Assembly (NCBI RefSeq): GCF_000179595.2
Contig: NZ_JH556653.1
Coordinates: 1,024,727-1,088,726, forward strand
DNA: 64,000 nt
Reading direction: 5' to 3'
Source: Acetivibrio cellulolyticus CD2
GTDB taxonomy: Bacteria > Bacillota > Clostridia > Acetivibrionales > Acetivibrionaceae
In this document: in pieces, positions 16,904-26,525 of the stretch
Layout of the letters: each line of letters begins with the position of its first letter
Position numbering within the stretch: the stretch's first letter is position 1
Notes under the pieces: generated by a model
What the model saw: the letters and a program-made list of their open reading frames with translations, nothing else
Databases searched by the model: none
Told to the model about the DNA's origin: nothing
Made by a program: the position numbers and the translations under genes

Positions 16904-17665
16904 TTACTTCTTTTCAGGTGGAAGCCATCCTGCTTCGTAGTGTATTGAATTTAGGAAGGTCTTTCCGTTTCCTATAATAAAATAAGGCACACCATCACGA
17001 ATTACAAAAGCTTGATTTTTCTCTTCATCAGTTAACTTAATATCAATCGCTTCTTCAATTCGTTTGTCGCAACAATGTAGATTTGCAACAGAAAACTTTC
17101 CCGCAGCTTCATATTCTGTAATAATAGCTTCTGCATCAAGTACTACCAACGAATAGTCGCAATTGTACAAGAGCTTTATTGCATTTATATGGCGCTCTTG
17201 CCCAGTACTGTCTTTCGTCACAATGTGGTCATTACAGCCTATTGTAATCTGATAGCATCCAGTGGAAAAGTCTTTAAAAAGGCTCACCGCAAGCCTATAA
17301 CTCATGTTCTTAGCTTCTTTATCCAAATACATTCCTTTAGCGACATTACGATTGTGCTTTAAGAATTCCAAATTAGATATTCTACAATCCATATGATCAT
17401 TGTTCATATGGTCAACAACATATCCTTTTCCTGTTAAATCCCTTAGAACATCATCACCATACCACTTAGCCATCATATATCGGTGAAGCCCCCCGCCAAG
17501 TGTGTCATTAGAAGGATACCCATTTGATAGTTTCCATGTATGTGTTGATAGTTCTTCATAATAATCCTCTCGATATGTTGCGAAAGCCAAATGGTCCCAG
17601 CCCTCATGCATTATTGAAATTGTATCACCATGTATATCAAATTTATTCTTACTCTTTCGCGGCAT
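16904..17665 (-). CDS. HNH endonuclease-like protein
   Basis: 253 aa. Residues about 78-105 read YVVDHMNNDHMDCRISNLEFLKHNRN, the His-Asn-His core seen in phage and intron HNH nucleases (D-H, N-x-x-x-x-x-R-x-x-N-L, H-N). The N-terminal part (residues 20-75, with HTWKLSNGYPS and LHRYMM) matches the usual layout in which a small DNA-contacting module precedes the nuclease. The C-terminal third has no recognised motif and ends in HYEAGWLPPEKK. The ribosome binding site GGGAGG is strong. It follows the DUF262 pair on the same strand within 31 bp and may belong with them. It could be a homing-type nuclease or a defence nuclease. Confidence 0.8.
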   Translation of the reverse strand: MPRKSKNKFDIHGDTISIMHEGWDHLAFATYREDYYEELSTHTWKLSNGYPSNDTLGGGLHRYMMAKWYGDDVLRDLTGKGYVVDHMNNDHMDCRISNLEFLKHNRNVAKGMYLDKEAKNMSYRLAVSLFKDFSTGCYQITIGCNDHIVTKDSTGQERHINAIKLLYNCDYSLVVLDAEAIITEYEAAGKFSVANLHCCDKRIEEAIDIKLTDEEKNQAFVIRDGVPYFIIGNGKTFLNSIHYEAGWLPPEKK

Positions 17666-17695
17666 AGCAACCTCCCTTATTCCTTGAGTATTATT

Positions 17696-19471
17696 CTACC
17701 CTTTATTTTTCAAAATTTTGAACATTTCATATTTATGTCTACTTGCCTTTTCTTCTGTCCACTTCCCATCGCCAAAGCTTGTCATTTTCTGCATGATTTT
17801 TAACTTCAAACTTTGATTGATGATACTTGGATATGAATTGATTTTTCCAGCAGGTGGTAAGTTAGAAAACTTAGAGTTCCCTGAAACTGTTATTAAGGCT
17901 AGATTACCGAATCCGTCCAAGTCTTCTTCTTCCCAAGTTTCTCCTTCTGCCGGATGTTGTGGTTGAAAATGCTCAATGGAACTTCTAAACTGGAATTGCC
18001 AATCATCTTGAAAAGGAGATATGATTTCTTTTTTGCCATATGAATAGCCATCTCGATAGATTAAATAATCAAGATATGAAAATACAATTCGTTCAACTCC
18101 AAAACCATTCCTGTTTTGGTAATCGGAATCATCAACTTTCTTCTTACAATAATCTTCTAACAAGCCAACAATGTCAGTTTCCTCGTTTTCTAACAAGTTA
18201 GATAAAACAATGGTAATCCAGTGCATAGTTTTTGGTGATGTATAAGTAATACGCAAACAAGATTGAAGTGTTCTTAACTTCTTATTATCATTACCTTCAT
18301 CCCCAAAAGTGCCAACATATTTAGGTTTATCACTATTTTTCTTGTTATCATGATATTTTTCTAAACGTTGCAGGGACCATTTACCCGTTTCTTTGTAATC
18401 TCTAGCAAACTCACGTTTTAACACATACTTGTCAAATATTACTCTACACTTCAATAAATGGAACAAAAAATCTTTTGCTTTTCTAGGTGATGACCATGCC
18501 CAAGATAGATTATTAAGGAAGTGTTTGTCATCAAGACTTGTATCTTCTTCTCCAAGTTTTCTTATGACAGCATTGACTTGCAATAAGAAGTTTGGAAATG
18601 AAACAGTTGATTCAAATCGTTCATTCTCATCTTGGTATTGCGTAGTTGACGCATTAAGTAATCTATTCTCTCTCAAGATATCAATCAATGTTTTTTTATC
18701 TGTTGATTTATTCACTAAAGAGACTTTACTTTTTATAGAATCAAAATCTTCAATTGATTGACTTAGACTGCTCCAGTTCTTAGTAAAGATACTTTTTCTC
18801 ACATCAACATCAAAATTCATCTGAACATACGAATTCATATCTGAACATTTTTCCCAAATCATAGCTGCTACATTTTTGTCTTCATTGCTTTTAAGCACTT
18901 CTAATAACTTAGCTTTAGCTATTTCATGAAGTTCTAATTGTTCTCCACGAGTATTCATAATTTCAAAGTAGTGGTTTAAATTAATATTCTGTGGAACTTG
19001 AACTTGGATAAGAAAAACTCTCTCCAACTTTTTAACAAATCTACTTTTATCGATATTTTTCGTCTTAAAGTAGTTATCTATGATTTGAAAACCATTCAAG
19101 ATTTCTGGTGATGATAATTCTTCTATTAATCCTGGATTACTCCTATCGCTAACAAAAGAAAGGGTGCGATTTGATTTTTCACGAGCCTCAAAACGCAGAG
19201 CTTCCTTAGCAAATACAAGCCCTAAATATTTTTCAAGAAGATATAAAGTCGTTAATCGCTGCTGCCCATCAATCACTTCATAAACATTGTTATCCGTTTG
19301 ATTAACAATCAAATTCCCTAAAAAGTAGTCTCTATTAGAACTTTCAATATCTTCAATCAATTGTTCTATTTGCGTTTCATTCCAAGCATAATTACGTTGA
19401 TAAATCGGCACTAGGTAATTAATATTCTCAAAAATTTGTGACACCGATATTTTTTTTAAATCTTTAGTCAT
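17696..19471 (-). CDS. DUF262 protein with C-terminal HNH-like (DUF1524) domain
   Basis: 591 aa. The N-terminal DUF262 domain is marked by VPIYQRNYAW (about 16-26), YFLGNLIV and the ParB/sulfiredoxin-like motif VIDGQQRLTTLYLL (about 65-78). The motif FEIMNTRGEQLELHEIAKAKLL follows. The C-terminus carries SIEHFQPQHP and FGNLALITVSGNSKFSN (about 510-550), the His-containing nuclease signature of DUF1524. This layout is that of GmrSD-type modification-dependent (type IV) restriction enzymes, in which DUF262 hydrolyses NTP and the HNH part cuts. It starts 4 bp after the stop of the other DUF262 gene. Confidence 0.87.
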   Translation of the reverse strand: MTKDLKKISVSQIFENINYLVPIYQRNYAWNETQIEQLIEDIESSNRDYFLGNLIVNQTDNNVYEVIDGQQRLTTLYLLEKYLGLVFAKEALRFEAREKSNRTLSFVSDRSNPGLIEELSSPEILNGFQIIDNYFKTKNIDKSRFVKKLERVFLIQVQVPQNINLNHYFEIMNTRGEQLELHEIAKAKLLEVLKSNEDKNVAAMIWEKCSDMNSYVQMNFDVDVRKSIFTKNWSSLSQSIEDFDSIKSKVSLVNKSTDKKTLIDILRENRLLNASTTQYQDENERFESTVSFPNFLLQVNAVIRKLGEEDTSLDDKHFLNNLSWAWSSPRKAKDFLFHLLKCRVIFDKYVLKREFARDYKETGKWSLQRLEKYHDNKKNSDKPKYVGTFGDEGNDNKKLRTLQSCLRITYTSPKTMHWITIVLSNLLENEETDIVGLLEDYCKKKVDDSDYQNRNGFGVERIVFSYLDYLIYRDGYSYGKKEIISPFQDDWQFQFRSSIEHFQPQHPAEGETWEEEDLDGFGNLALITVSGNSKFSNLPPAGKINSYPSIINQSLKLKIMQKMTSFGDGKWTEEKASRHKYEMFKILKNKG

Positions 19472-19474
19472 CTC

Positions 19475-20776
19475 CTACCACCTATTCCATTTACAAAGCA
19501 ATTGATAGACTGCATTGTATTTTTCTTTATTATTGTCATCAATATCTGGCTGTTTAAGCACAAGTAACTTCAATCCTTCTGGTTCTGCCATTTCACTGAT
19601 CGCAGAAAACATATCGATTCCATAATTTGCTCGCTCATGTTGACCCTTTGCATATCTATTGATGGTCTGCGGATACACTGCATTCATTGCCATTCGTAAT
19701 GAATAACTCCACGAGTAAAGCTGCTGCATCACAGACTGGGTTATGCTCTCAAGACCAAACCTATCAGCAAAGAATAATAACGAGCATTCATACAGCTGCT
19801 TAATGTAAATATCACCAGAACGCTTACTTGGAATTTCATCTCGTTCATGAAAACGATTAATTTGTTTTTGTATTTTTTCTAATAAATTTCCGTAATGAAG
19901 TGTGTAATTAAAGAATCGTTTCCCGGCTATCAAAGGTTGCGTCAATTGGAATTGATTCAAAAACTTTACTGCAAGCAATTCATTACTTCCGTTAGCATTG
20001 AATTGTTCTACATAAAGATTACTAGCTTTATGGTATATTGCATAATTGTAGATATTTGCTCCCTTTATTCCTTTGAAAGAATCAATTTTGCTTGAAGAAT
20101 AACCTAAACCTTCTTTTCCTTTATACCATTGAGTCAGTGGGTACAAATAGTTTTTAAATAAATCGTCTAGATCGTCTTGGTTTATGTTTTCCCAACGATT
20201 AATGATTTTAACCTTTTGATTTTCATCTTCATTATTCATTTCTCGCAAATGGTATGATTTCAACAAATCATGAGGAGCTAACTCTTTGCCACGAGAATTT
20301 TGTGAATCGAAGAACTGAAACGCCTCTTGCTCACTGTCTGTGACAATTTGAACCGTTGTGCATTGATTTAAAAGATAATTTTTATATTTTTGACGTTCGT
20401 CATAGGATAATTCGTTAGCTCTTTTAGAAAGGACGCCAAAATTTGTGACTATAACATCATTCGATAGTTTGCTGTATTTTTCTTTCAACAGACTTTGTTT
20501 GTCATCGCCTAAACAATAAAGCAGAATTGATAATGTAGTTAGCCTTTGTTGCCCATCGACAATATTATATTTTTCAAAGCTTTCTTTGTGTAAGATTACC
20601 GATCCAAGACGATATTCGTTGATTCCTTCTTTAAACGCCTCATATGTATCAATAAATAAGGTATTGGTTGACTTGACGCTCCAACTATATGGCCGCTGAT
20701 ATGATGGCAAGGTCAAATTTATAGCAAGCAAGTCTTTTAATTTTGTTATTATTAATTCATCTTGAACTAGTGCCAT
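19475..20776 (-). CDS. DUF262 protein lacking an evident nuclease domain
   Basis: 433 aa from the ATG at 20776, chosen because AGGAGAAG lies just upstream; a TTG/ATG extension to 20806 has no such site. DUF262 features are LPSYQRPYSW (about 24-33), RLGSVILH, IVDGQQRLTTLSILL (about 65-79) and FQFFDSQNSRGKELAPHDLLKSYHL. The C-terminal half has no HNH signature, unlike the following gene. The four-base gap and shared strand indicate translational coupling, so the two probably act as a heteromeric pair. Compare split GmrS/GmrD, although here both proteins have a DUF262 domain. Confidence 0.85.
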   Translation of the reverse strand: MALVQDELIITKLKDLLAINLTLPSYQRPYSWSVKSTNTLFIDTYEAFKEGINEYRLGSVILHKESFEKYNIVDGQQRLTTLSILLYCLGDDKQSLLKEKYSKLSNDVIVTNFGVLSKRANELSYDERQKYKNYLLNQCTTVQIVTDSEQEAFQFFDSQNSRGKELAPHDLLKSYHLREMNNEDENQKVKIINRWENINQDDLDDLFKNYLYPLTQWYKGKEGLGYSSSKIDSFKGIKGANIYNYAIYHKASNLYVEQFNANGSNELLAVKFLNQFQLTQPLIAGKRFFNYTLHYGNLLEKIQKQINRFHERDEIPSKRSGDIYIKQLYECSLLFFADRFGLESITQSVMQQLYSWSYSLRMAMNAVYPQTINRYAKGQHERANYGIDMFSAISEMAEPEGLKLLVLKQPDIDDNNKEKYNAVYQLLCKWNRW

Positions 20777-20808
20777 TATTCTTCTCCTAATATTTTCTAT
20801 TAACACCT

Positions 20809-20901
20809 TTATGCCAGAATAAATTCATCTGCGTTTACTAATTCACCAGTAGCCGATACCGCATTGGTAGTCATCCAATTGTTGAGTTCTTGCTCCTCCA
20901 T
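20809..20901 (-). pseudogene. Possible gene remnant (30-codon ORF)
   Basis: A short open frame ending NNWMTTNAVSATGELVNADE...ILA extends upstream without an ATG to about 20942 (ICDNSGRYRFNAMEEQ). No ribosome binding site precedes the internal ATG. The coding-like composition suggests the 3' tail of a lost gene, but the evidence is weak. Confidence 0.2.
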
Positions 20902-20973
20902 TGCATTAAATCTATATCTACCGCTGTTATCACAAATTAATATTTAACATGTATCTATCACCTTTACTGCATT

Positions 20974-21213
20974 TTATTCATACAATTCCATAACATGTTT
21001 GACAACTTCAGAAATAATACTGTATTTTCGATCGATTGTAACCCAACCTCTTTCAAACCTATAAAATATTTGATTCGTGGTATAACCATCATGATGTTCA
21101 ACTTTCTTAATTTCTAAATAATAAACACGCCCCTGGTTAATTCCGTATCTTGTAGGCACATCTGTGAAATTAGCTTCCCAAATTAAACCAGCATATTCTC
21201 CACTACTTCCCAT
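20974..21213 (-). CDS. Small protein of unknown function (79 aa)
   Basis: Starts at an ATG preceded by AGAGGATAGG. The product MGSSGEYAGLIWEANF...VVKHVMELYE has alternating hydrophobic patterns (VYYLEIKKVEH, IFYRFERGWVTID) that suggest a small alpha/beta fold. It lies between hsdR and the DUF262 pair on the same strand. No catalytic motif is visible. It might be an accessory or regulatory protein of the island. Confidence 0.55.
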   Translation of the reverse strand: MGSSGEYAGLIWEANFTDVPTRYGINQGRVYYLEIKKVEHHDGYTTNQIFYRFERGWVTIDRKYSIISEVVKHVMELYE

Positions 21214-21266
21214 TGTAACACCTATCCTCTATCATGCGATTGATATAATCGAATGCTTCAATTAAT

Positions 21267-21405
21267 TTAATTATATACACCTGCTATGGCCTTAAGTTCT
21301 TCTAATGCAATAGCCTTACGCTTCAGCTTCTTTCCAAAGTTCTTTTGGGACTGACTTTTGGGACTGACCTAACCGTATAGGTAATTCGGAAACGTTGATA
21401 TTCAT
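21267..21405 (-). pseudogene. Small basic-peptide gene broken by a 13-bp duplication
   Basis: From the ATG at 21405 the frame reads MNINVSELPIRLGQSQK and then stops early. A perfect 13-bp tandem duplication (TTTTGGGACTGAC at 21343-21355 and 21356-21368) shifts the frame. Removing one copy restores a 41-aa product ending KRKAIALEELKAIAGVYN with its stop at 21267. Function unknown; it lies just downstream of hsdR. Confidence 0.45.
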
Positions 21406-21447
21406 TATAAGAATCACCCTTCTGAAGGGCGATTCTTATAATGAATA
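21399..21447. repeat. 49-bp near-perfect palindrome
   Basis: TATTCATTATAAGAATC (21399-21415) mirrors GATTCTTATAATGAATA (21431-21447) around CCCTTC/GAAGGG, with a single mismatched pair. It sits 77 bp after the hsdR stop. It could end the RM operon (no T-run) or be a small mobile palindromic repeat. Confidence 0.6.
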
Positions 21448-21523
21448 TAAGTTAATGTTATTGACTTTAATTCGGCTGTCCATTTTCTCAACCTCATTTC
21501 TGACATGATCAGTCAAATTATAA

Positions 21524-24500
21524 TTACTTAGCGCTCCGCAAATCTTTATAAGAAGCCTTGGCTATCTCCTCCATCACTGAATTATAGAATTTCTTATCTT
21601 CAAATAGTTTCCCGAATGAAGTCATCGATTCCATATAACAATCCTGTGCAATCTTTTTAAAGATTTCAGGAAAAATACTTCTTTCAAATACCTCGGCATC
21701 ATTATTTTTTGCATAGGTCTTTAGCTTTTTATTATCTTTAATCACCCTATTATATATAGTTTCTACAATTACCCTGTCACCCTCGGTAAATGCACCATTG
21801 AATCGGTCATTTATCCTTTTTATGATACTTTCAAGCAATTCATCATCACTTACTGTAACCCCTTGAGGAATAAAGCTTTTCACATTATTTAGGGTAGTGT
21901 CTTCTTTTGTCGGATTAAGAACAATATATCCTGCAAATGTCTCCTGCAATTTATAAAATTCCAGTTTTAGCTTCCCATCCAAATCAATTTTCTTATCAGG
22001 CTCTTTTGGTAACATTTTGGCAAGATACGAAGTAAATGAAAATTCCTTCTGAAGGTCTTTATCAAACAGTCTAACCACCTGTGCAATATAGGAATACCAC
22101 TTGTTGAAACTTCTGATAGTCATTCTAAATTCATATCTGTCCTCGGTTTCAAGCTCATTGTACCTATTTACCACCGGCTTCAATAGTGCAGTCATTTTGC
22201 CAAGGTCTTTATCTGTCTGCTTTCCATCTTTATAGTAAATGGTAACAAAATTTTCTATATCATCATTATTGTAAAGCTTGTATTTTCTAAGTGTTGTTTG
22301 TGTCTGATAAATGAGATTTACATTTACTTCCTCATCCAATGTTGTAGCTTCATAGAACCTTGAGAATGATGCTTTCATATCATCTGCGGTATTGACAAAA
22401 TCAAGTATAAAAGCATCTTCCTTGCCATTACAAGTTCTGTTTAACCTTGAAAGAGTCTGAACAGCTTTAACACCATCGAGCTTCTTATCAACAAACATTG
22501 TATGTAGCAGAGGTTCATCAAATCCTGTCTGATATTTTTCAGCAACAATCAGGCAATTGAAATCATGGTGAAATTCTTCTGGAAGCTGTTTTTCTTTAAT
22601 TGTTGTTCCGTCAGCTCTTTTATTCATACCTTCTTCTGTGTATGCAACACTATCGCCTTTGATGTTTACATCATTAACAACACCAGAAAATGCAATTAAA
22701 ATATCTATGTCATCATACTTGTTCTTTTCAATGTATCTTTTGAATTCATGATAATACCTGACTGCATGAAGTCTTGATGCAGTTACAACCATTGCTTTAG
22801 CATTGCCGCCAATTTTATTTTTTGTTACCTCTCTGAATTGTTCTATCATTACGGCAGTCTTTTGCTGTAAGTTATGAGGATGTAATTCCTGATAGCGTCT
22901 AACTGCTTTGACCGCTTTTGTTGTTGGCACTTCCGGATTATCTGGTGTATTCTTGGCTATCTTATAGCAAGTCTTATATGTCATATAGTTTTTTAACACA
23001 TCAAGAATAAAGCCTTCTTCTATCGCCTGTCTCATACTATAGATATGAAACGCCTTGAATGATCCATCGGTTTGTTTTTCTCCAAACATTTCAAGTGTTT
23101 TTTCCTTTGGCGTAGCAGTAAATGCAAAGAAGGACAGGTTGTTGTGTTTTCCATGAGTTACCATTTCTTTAACTAGATTATCTTCTGCATCATTCTCAGC
23201 TTCTTCAGAGCTTTCTATCTCAGCGTATTCCTTTAATGCTTCTTCAACATCTGCAAGAGCCGCCTTTAGCTTTTTGGCACTGTTACCAGTCTGAGAAGAG
23301 TGAGCTTCATCAACAATAATTGCAAATCGTCTGCCCTTATTATCATCAATTTCCTGATAAATAACAGGAAACTTCTGCAATGTTGTGATTATTATTTTTT
23401 TACCATCATTTATTGCATCTCTGAGATCTTTTGATGATTTCTTTTCATCGATTGTTTCAACCATACCTTCAATATGGTCAAATCCAGAAATAGTATCCTG
23501 CAATTGACTGTCAAGCACCCTACGGTCAGTTACTACAATGACTGAAGTAAAAATATTTTTATCGTTATTATTATGCAGAGTTGCGAGGCGGTAACTAAGC
23601 CATGCAATAGAGTTACTTTTTCCGCTTCCCGCACTATGCTGAATTAGATAGTTTTTTCCGCTTCCATTGGTTTTGACATCAGCTATAAGCTTTGTAACTA
23701 CATCGAGTTGATGATATCTAGGGAAAATAATTTTCTTGCTGACTTTCTTAATCCTTTTGCCATTAACCTTCTCGGTTTTTTCTTCCACTGATAGATGGAT
23801 AAATCTCTGCAAAATATCAAGTAAAGCATCTTTTTGTAAAACATTCTCCCACAAGTAGGAGGTTACATAACCAACTTCATAATCTCCTGGTTTGCCGACT
23901 CTGGCTGGATTACCTGCTCCGCCCACCTCACCAGCACCATTTGAGCCTTGGTTGAACGGTAAGAAAAATGTATTTTTCCCTTTTAATTGCGTAGTCATTG
24001 CAACTTCATATAGGTCCACGGCAAAATATGCAAGGATTCTGTTGTTAAAGTGGAAAACAAACTCCTTTTCACTTCTGTCATACATGAATTGTTTTTTTGC
24101 ATTATCAACCGATTGCCCTTTGAGTTGGTTCTTCAACTCTACGGCAATAATCGGAAAACCATTCAAAGACAAAACCATATCGAGGGTATTACTATTTTGA
24201 GTGGAATATCTAAACTGCCTTGTGCATGTTAAAATATTCTGATTATACCTTTTGATAACATCTTCATTAAGTGCCGTTTCTGCTCGAAAAGACACAAACT
24301 TAAACTTTATACCTCTATCAATAATTCCATGTCGCAGAACGTATATTAACCCTTCATTATCAATATTTGTTTGAAGGCATTTATATAGTTTTTTCTCAGC
24401 TTCTACACCATCCCTTTTTACTTGTCGTTCCCATTCTTTCGGCTGAGAATTAGAGATAAAAGAGATAAGCTTGTCCATATCGATAGCTTTTTCAAAGTCA

Positions 24501-24592
24501 TATGTGTTCTGATTACCTTTACCATAACCACCTATTTCGGAGGTTAAAAAGCTTTCGATATCCTGTTCAAATCTTTTTTCATTATCTTCCAC
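21524..24592 (-). CDS. hsdR: Type I restriction enzyme R (motor/nuclease) subunit
   Basis: 1022 aa with a GTG start preceded by AAGGAG. The N-terminal PD-(D/E)xK-like nuclease region includes SLNGFPIIAVELKNQLKG (about 150-167). The superfamily 2 helicase core follows: Walker A HSAGSGKSNSIAWL (about 315), DEAH box VDEAHSSQTG (about 425), FAFTATPKE (motif III) and LIVAEKYQTGFDEP plus QTLSRLNRT (motifs V/VI). HsdR binds the M2S core, translocates DNA and cuts at a distance when unmodified sites are met. It is last of the hsdM-hsdS-hsdR operon, 13 bp after hsdS. All core motifs are present and the length is normal. Confidence 0.95.
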   Translation of the reverse strand: MEDNEKRFEQDIESFLTSEIGGYGKGNQNTYDFEKAIDMDKLISFISNSQPKEWERQVKRDGVEAEKKLYKCLQTNIDNEGLIYVLRHGIIDRGIKFKFVSFRAETALNEDVIKRYNQNILTCTRQFRYSTQNSNTLDMVLSLNGFPIIAVELKNQLKGQSVDNAKKQFMYDRSEKEFVFHFNNRILAYFAVDLYEVAMTTQLKGKNTFFLPFNQGSNGAGEVGGAGNPARVGKPGDYEVGYVTSYLWENVLQKDALLDILQRFIHLSVEEKTEKVNGKRIKKVSKKIIFPRYHQLDVVTKLIADVKTNGSGKNYLIQHSAGSGKSNSIAWLSYRLATLHNNNDKNIFTSVIVVTDRRVLDSQLQDTISGFDHIEGMVETIDEKKSSKDLRDAINDGKKIIITTLQKFPVIYQEIDDNKGRRFAIIVDEAHSSQTGNSAKKLKAALADVEEALKEYAEIESSEEAENDAEDNLVKEMVTHGKHNNLSFFAFTATPKEKTLEMFGEKQTDGSFKAFHIYSMRQAIEEGFILDVLKNYMTYKTCYKIAKNTPDNPEVPTTKAVKAVRRYQELHPHNLQQKTAVMIEQFREVTKNKIGGNAKAMVVTASRLHAVRYYHEFKRYIEKNKYDDIDILIAFSGVVNDVNIKGDSVAYTEEGMNKRADGTTIKEKQLPEEFHHDFNCLIVAEKYQTGFDEPLLHTMFVDKKLDGVKAVQTLSRLNRTCNGKEDAFILDFVNTADDMKASFSRFYEATTLDEEVNVNLIYQTQTTLRKYKLYNNDDIENFVTIYYKDGKQTDKDLGKMTALLKPVVNRYNELETEDRYEFRMTIRSFNKWYSYIAQVVRLFDKDLQKEFSFTSYLAKMLPKEPDKKIDLDGKLKLEFYKLQETFAGYIVLNPTKEDTTLNNVKSFIPQGVTVSDDELLESIIKRINDRFNGAFTEGDRVIVETIYNRVIKDNKKLKTYAKNNDAEVFERSIFPEIFKKIAQDCYMESMTSFGKLFEDKKFYNSVMEEIAKASYKDLRSAK

Positions 24593-24605
24593 TTATTACA
24601 TCTCC

Positions 24606-26522
24606 TTATGCCATAGCTGTCTTTTTACCATAACCTTTTGGAACAAGGTCAAGCTTTCTCATTTGGTCAATAGTACAAAGCCATATATCCTTTGAAAATC
24701 TTTTTTTGCTATCATGCCAATTATTTAATACATCATTTACAATATCTTCATCAGTAAAAGCCTTACCTATAATGATGAAATCATTCCATGACGCATATAA
24801 TGTAGCAATAATTTCTGCCTGGTCAGTGGAAAGTGGTTTGAAAATGTTTATAATTCTTTCAATTTCAGTACTGTAGTCAACAAAATACTTATTATAATAA
24901 TTATTATAATTAGCTATGTCCTTTGCAGGACTATATTCGACAGCTTTTTTGTTTTCATTAATATTAAACCACTTATTTCTTTTGGATATCATGCTTTCAC
25001 ATTGATAAATTGAGCCATCAAGCGGACCTGCAACTTGTCGCTTATAATCAGTATCAAAATCAAAGCCTATATGTGTTTCAACCGTGTATAGTATTTTTTC
25101 AAGCTTAACACGCCCAAATTGTGATGTGTTAGTCATATCAATAATTTTGCTTGCCAAAACCGCTTGAGCAAAGCGTTTTTTATCAGTCGCAAGTAATACA
25201 GGAAATAAAGGATAAACAGTCATTGTCGTTTGATTGTTTTCCTCCGTTTGGACACTCCTTTTTCCTGTCACACATTCATATATTAGAGATTTTTTATAGT
25301 TTTCCAGTTCGGTTACAATTTGCTGTTTTTTAGAAATAATATTATCTATTTCTGCACACTTAGCATTAAGATAATCAGCTATTCTCTTTTGTTCATCAAT
25401 TGGTATAAGGAAAAGAGGAATTTGAACAAAATTGGAAAATCTCATAGCTTGACCATCTCTAACTAAATTTGAAGTGCTCTGCAAAGCATTTATATACTTT
25501 ACACTCTTGAATAGCCATCTGAAATATGGACAATATACTTTTTCGTTCGGTATCAACATAACATAAGCAGAGCTGATACATCCCCTTAACTGGCTGTATT
25601 CTAATCCACCTTGAAAACTTCTCATACTTATTACAAAGTCATTTGGCTCAACATGTTTCAATATATCAAAGTCCTTTTGAACAGTAACAACCCTTTGATT
25701 TTCTAATTGCATAAATTCATCTTGATACATTATTCCATACTTTTGTGATGCTGTTAGTTGTCTATCTTCTGGCATAGCCTTATCTTTACGGAGTTCAAAC
25801 AATCTACGTCCATTAACAACCTTCCAATGTAAAGGGATATGTCTGTTCCATTCAATTCCACTATCCTTCATTTCTACACTTGGGTTAAGTCCTTTTGTAA
25901 CAGCTTCAGTAATCACAGATTGCTTGTATTTTTTATATTCATCGATAGAAGCTTTTGTGTTTTCAACAATATTGTCAATTTCGGAACATTTTTCATCAAG
26001 ATATTTGATTATACTTTTCAATTCAGAATCATCAATTATAGGAATACTTATACTTCCAACAGTCTCTGTATTTAAATTTAGTTGTGTACCTAATTTACCC
26101 AAACCAGCAAAACAACTACCATTATTAAATATATAATATAAAAAATCATTGTATTTTGGGTCTAATAAAGGAAAATAAACAAAGCCATCGTGTATACAAC
26201 ATTTTACTTTAGTTATGATTGGTTTTCCTACAGTTGCACATATACTTACGATTAAAGAATTTGGCTCTATCTTTATCGATTTGCTTGTTCCTAAATCAGA
26301 CATATATTCGTAGTATTTTTCAAAATACCTATTACATTTTGATACATCAGCAATCCTAGTCCAAACATATTCCCCGTTTTCATTAAAATAAATAGGGTTA
26401 TCAATGGGTCTCGGACTTGCCCCCCTAAGAACTGGTGATAAATACTTAATTTTTATCGTTTCCCACTCCTGCGGTATTTCTCCAATCCACTCAATGCCAC
26501 TATCTTTCATTGCTTTTTCCAT
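24606..26522 (-). CDS. hsdS: Type I restriction specificity subunit with an extra C-terminal domain
   Basis: 638 aa, about 200 longer than a usual HsdS. Two target-recognition halves are visible, each starting KDSGIEWIGEIPQEW (about 6) or MKDSGIEWNRHIPLHW (about 216) and each ending in a conserved helix (LKSIIKYLDEKCSEIDNIV, RIADYLNAKCAEIDNIISK). Residues about 430-638 form an added domain (FAQAVLASKIIDM, GRVKLEKILYTVE, YKRQVAGPLDGSIY) whose pattern is reminiscent of SocA/DUF4065-type (Panacea) proteins. That assignment is tentative. The gene begins 3 bp after hsdM. HsdS sets the DNA sequence recognised by both methylation and restriction. Confidence 0.92.
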   Translation of the reverse strand: MEKAMKDSGIEWIGEIPQEWETIKIKYLSPVLRGASPRPIDNPIYFNENGEYVWTRIADVSKCNRYFEKYYEYMSDLGTSKSIKIEPNSLIVSICATVGKPIITKVKCCIHDGFVYFPLLDPKYNDFLYYIFNNGSCFAGLGKLGTQLNLNTETVGSISIPIIDDSELKSIIKYLDEKCSEIDNIVENTKASIDEYKKYKQSVITEAVTKGLNPSVEMKDSGIEWNRHIPLHWKVVNGRRLFELRKDKAMPEDRQLTASQKYGIMYQDEFMQLENQRVVTVQKDFDILKHVEPNDFVISMRSFQGGLEYSQLRGCISSAYVMLIPNEKVYCPYFRWLFKSVKYINALQSTSNLVRDGQAMRFSNFVQIPLFLIPIDEQKRIADYLNAKCAEIDNIISKKQQIVTELENYKKSLIYECVTGKRSVQTEENNQTTMTVYPLFPVLLATDKKRFAQAVLASKIIDMTNTSQFGRVKLEKILYTVETHIGFDFDTDYKRQVAGPLDGSIYQCESMISKRNKWFNINENKKAVEYSPAKDIANYNNYYNKYFVDYSTEIERIINIFKPLSTDQAEIIATLYASWNDFIIIGKAFTDEDIVNDVLNNWHDSKKRFSKDIWLCTIDQMRKLDLVPKGYGKKTAMA

Positions 26523-26525
26523 TGT

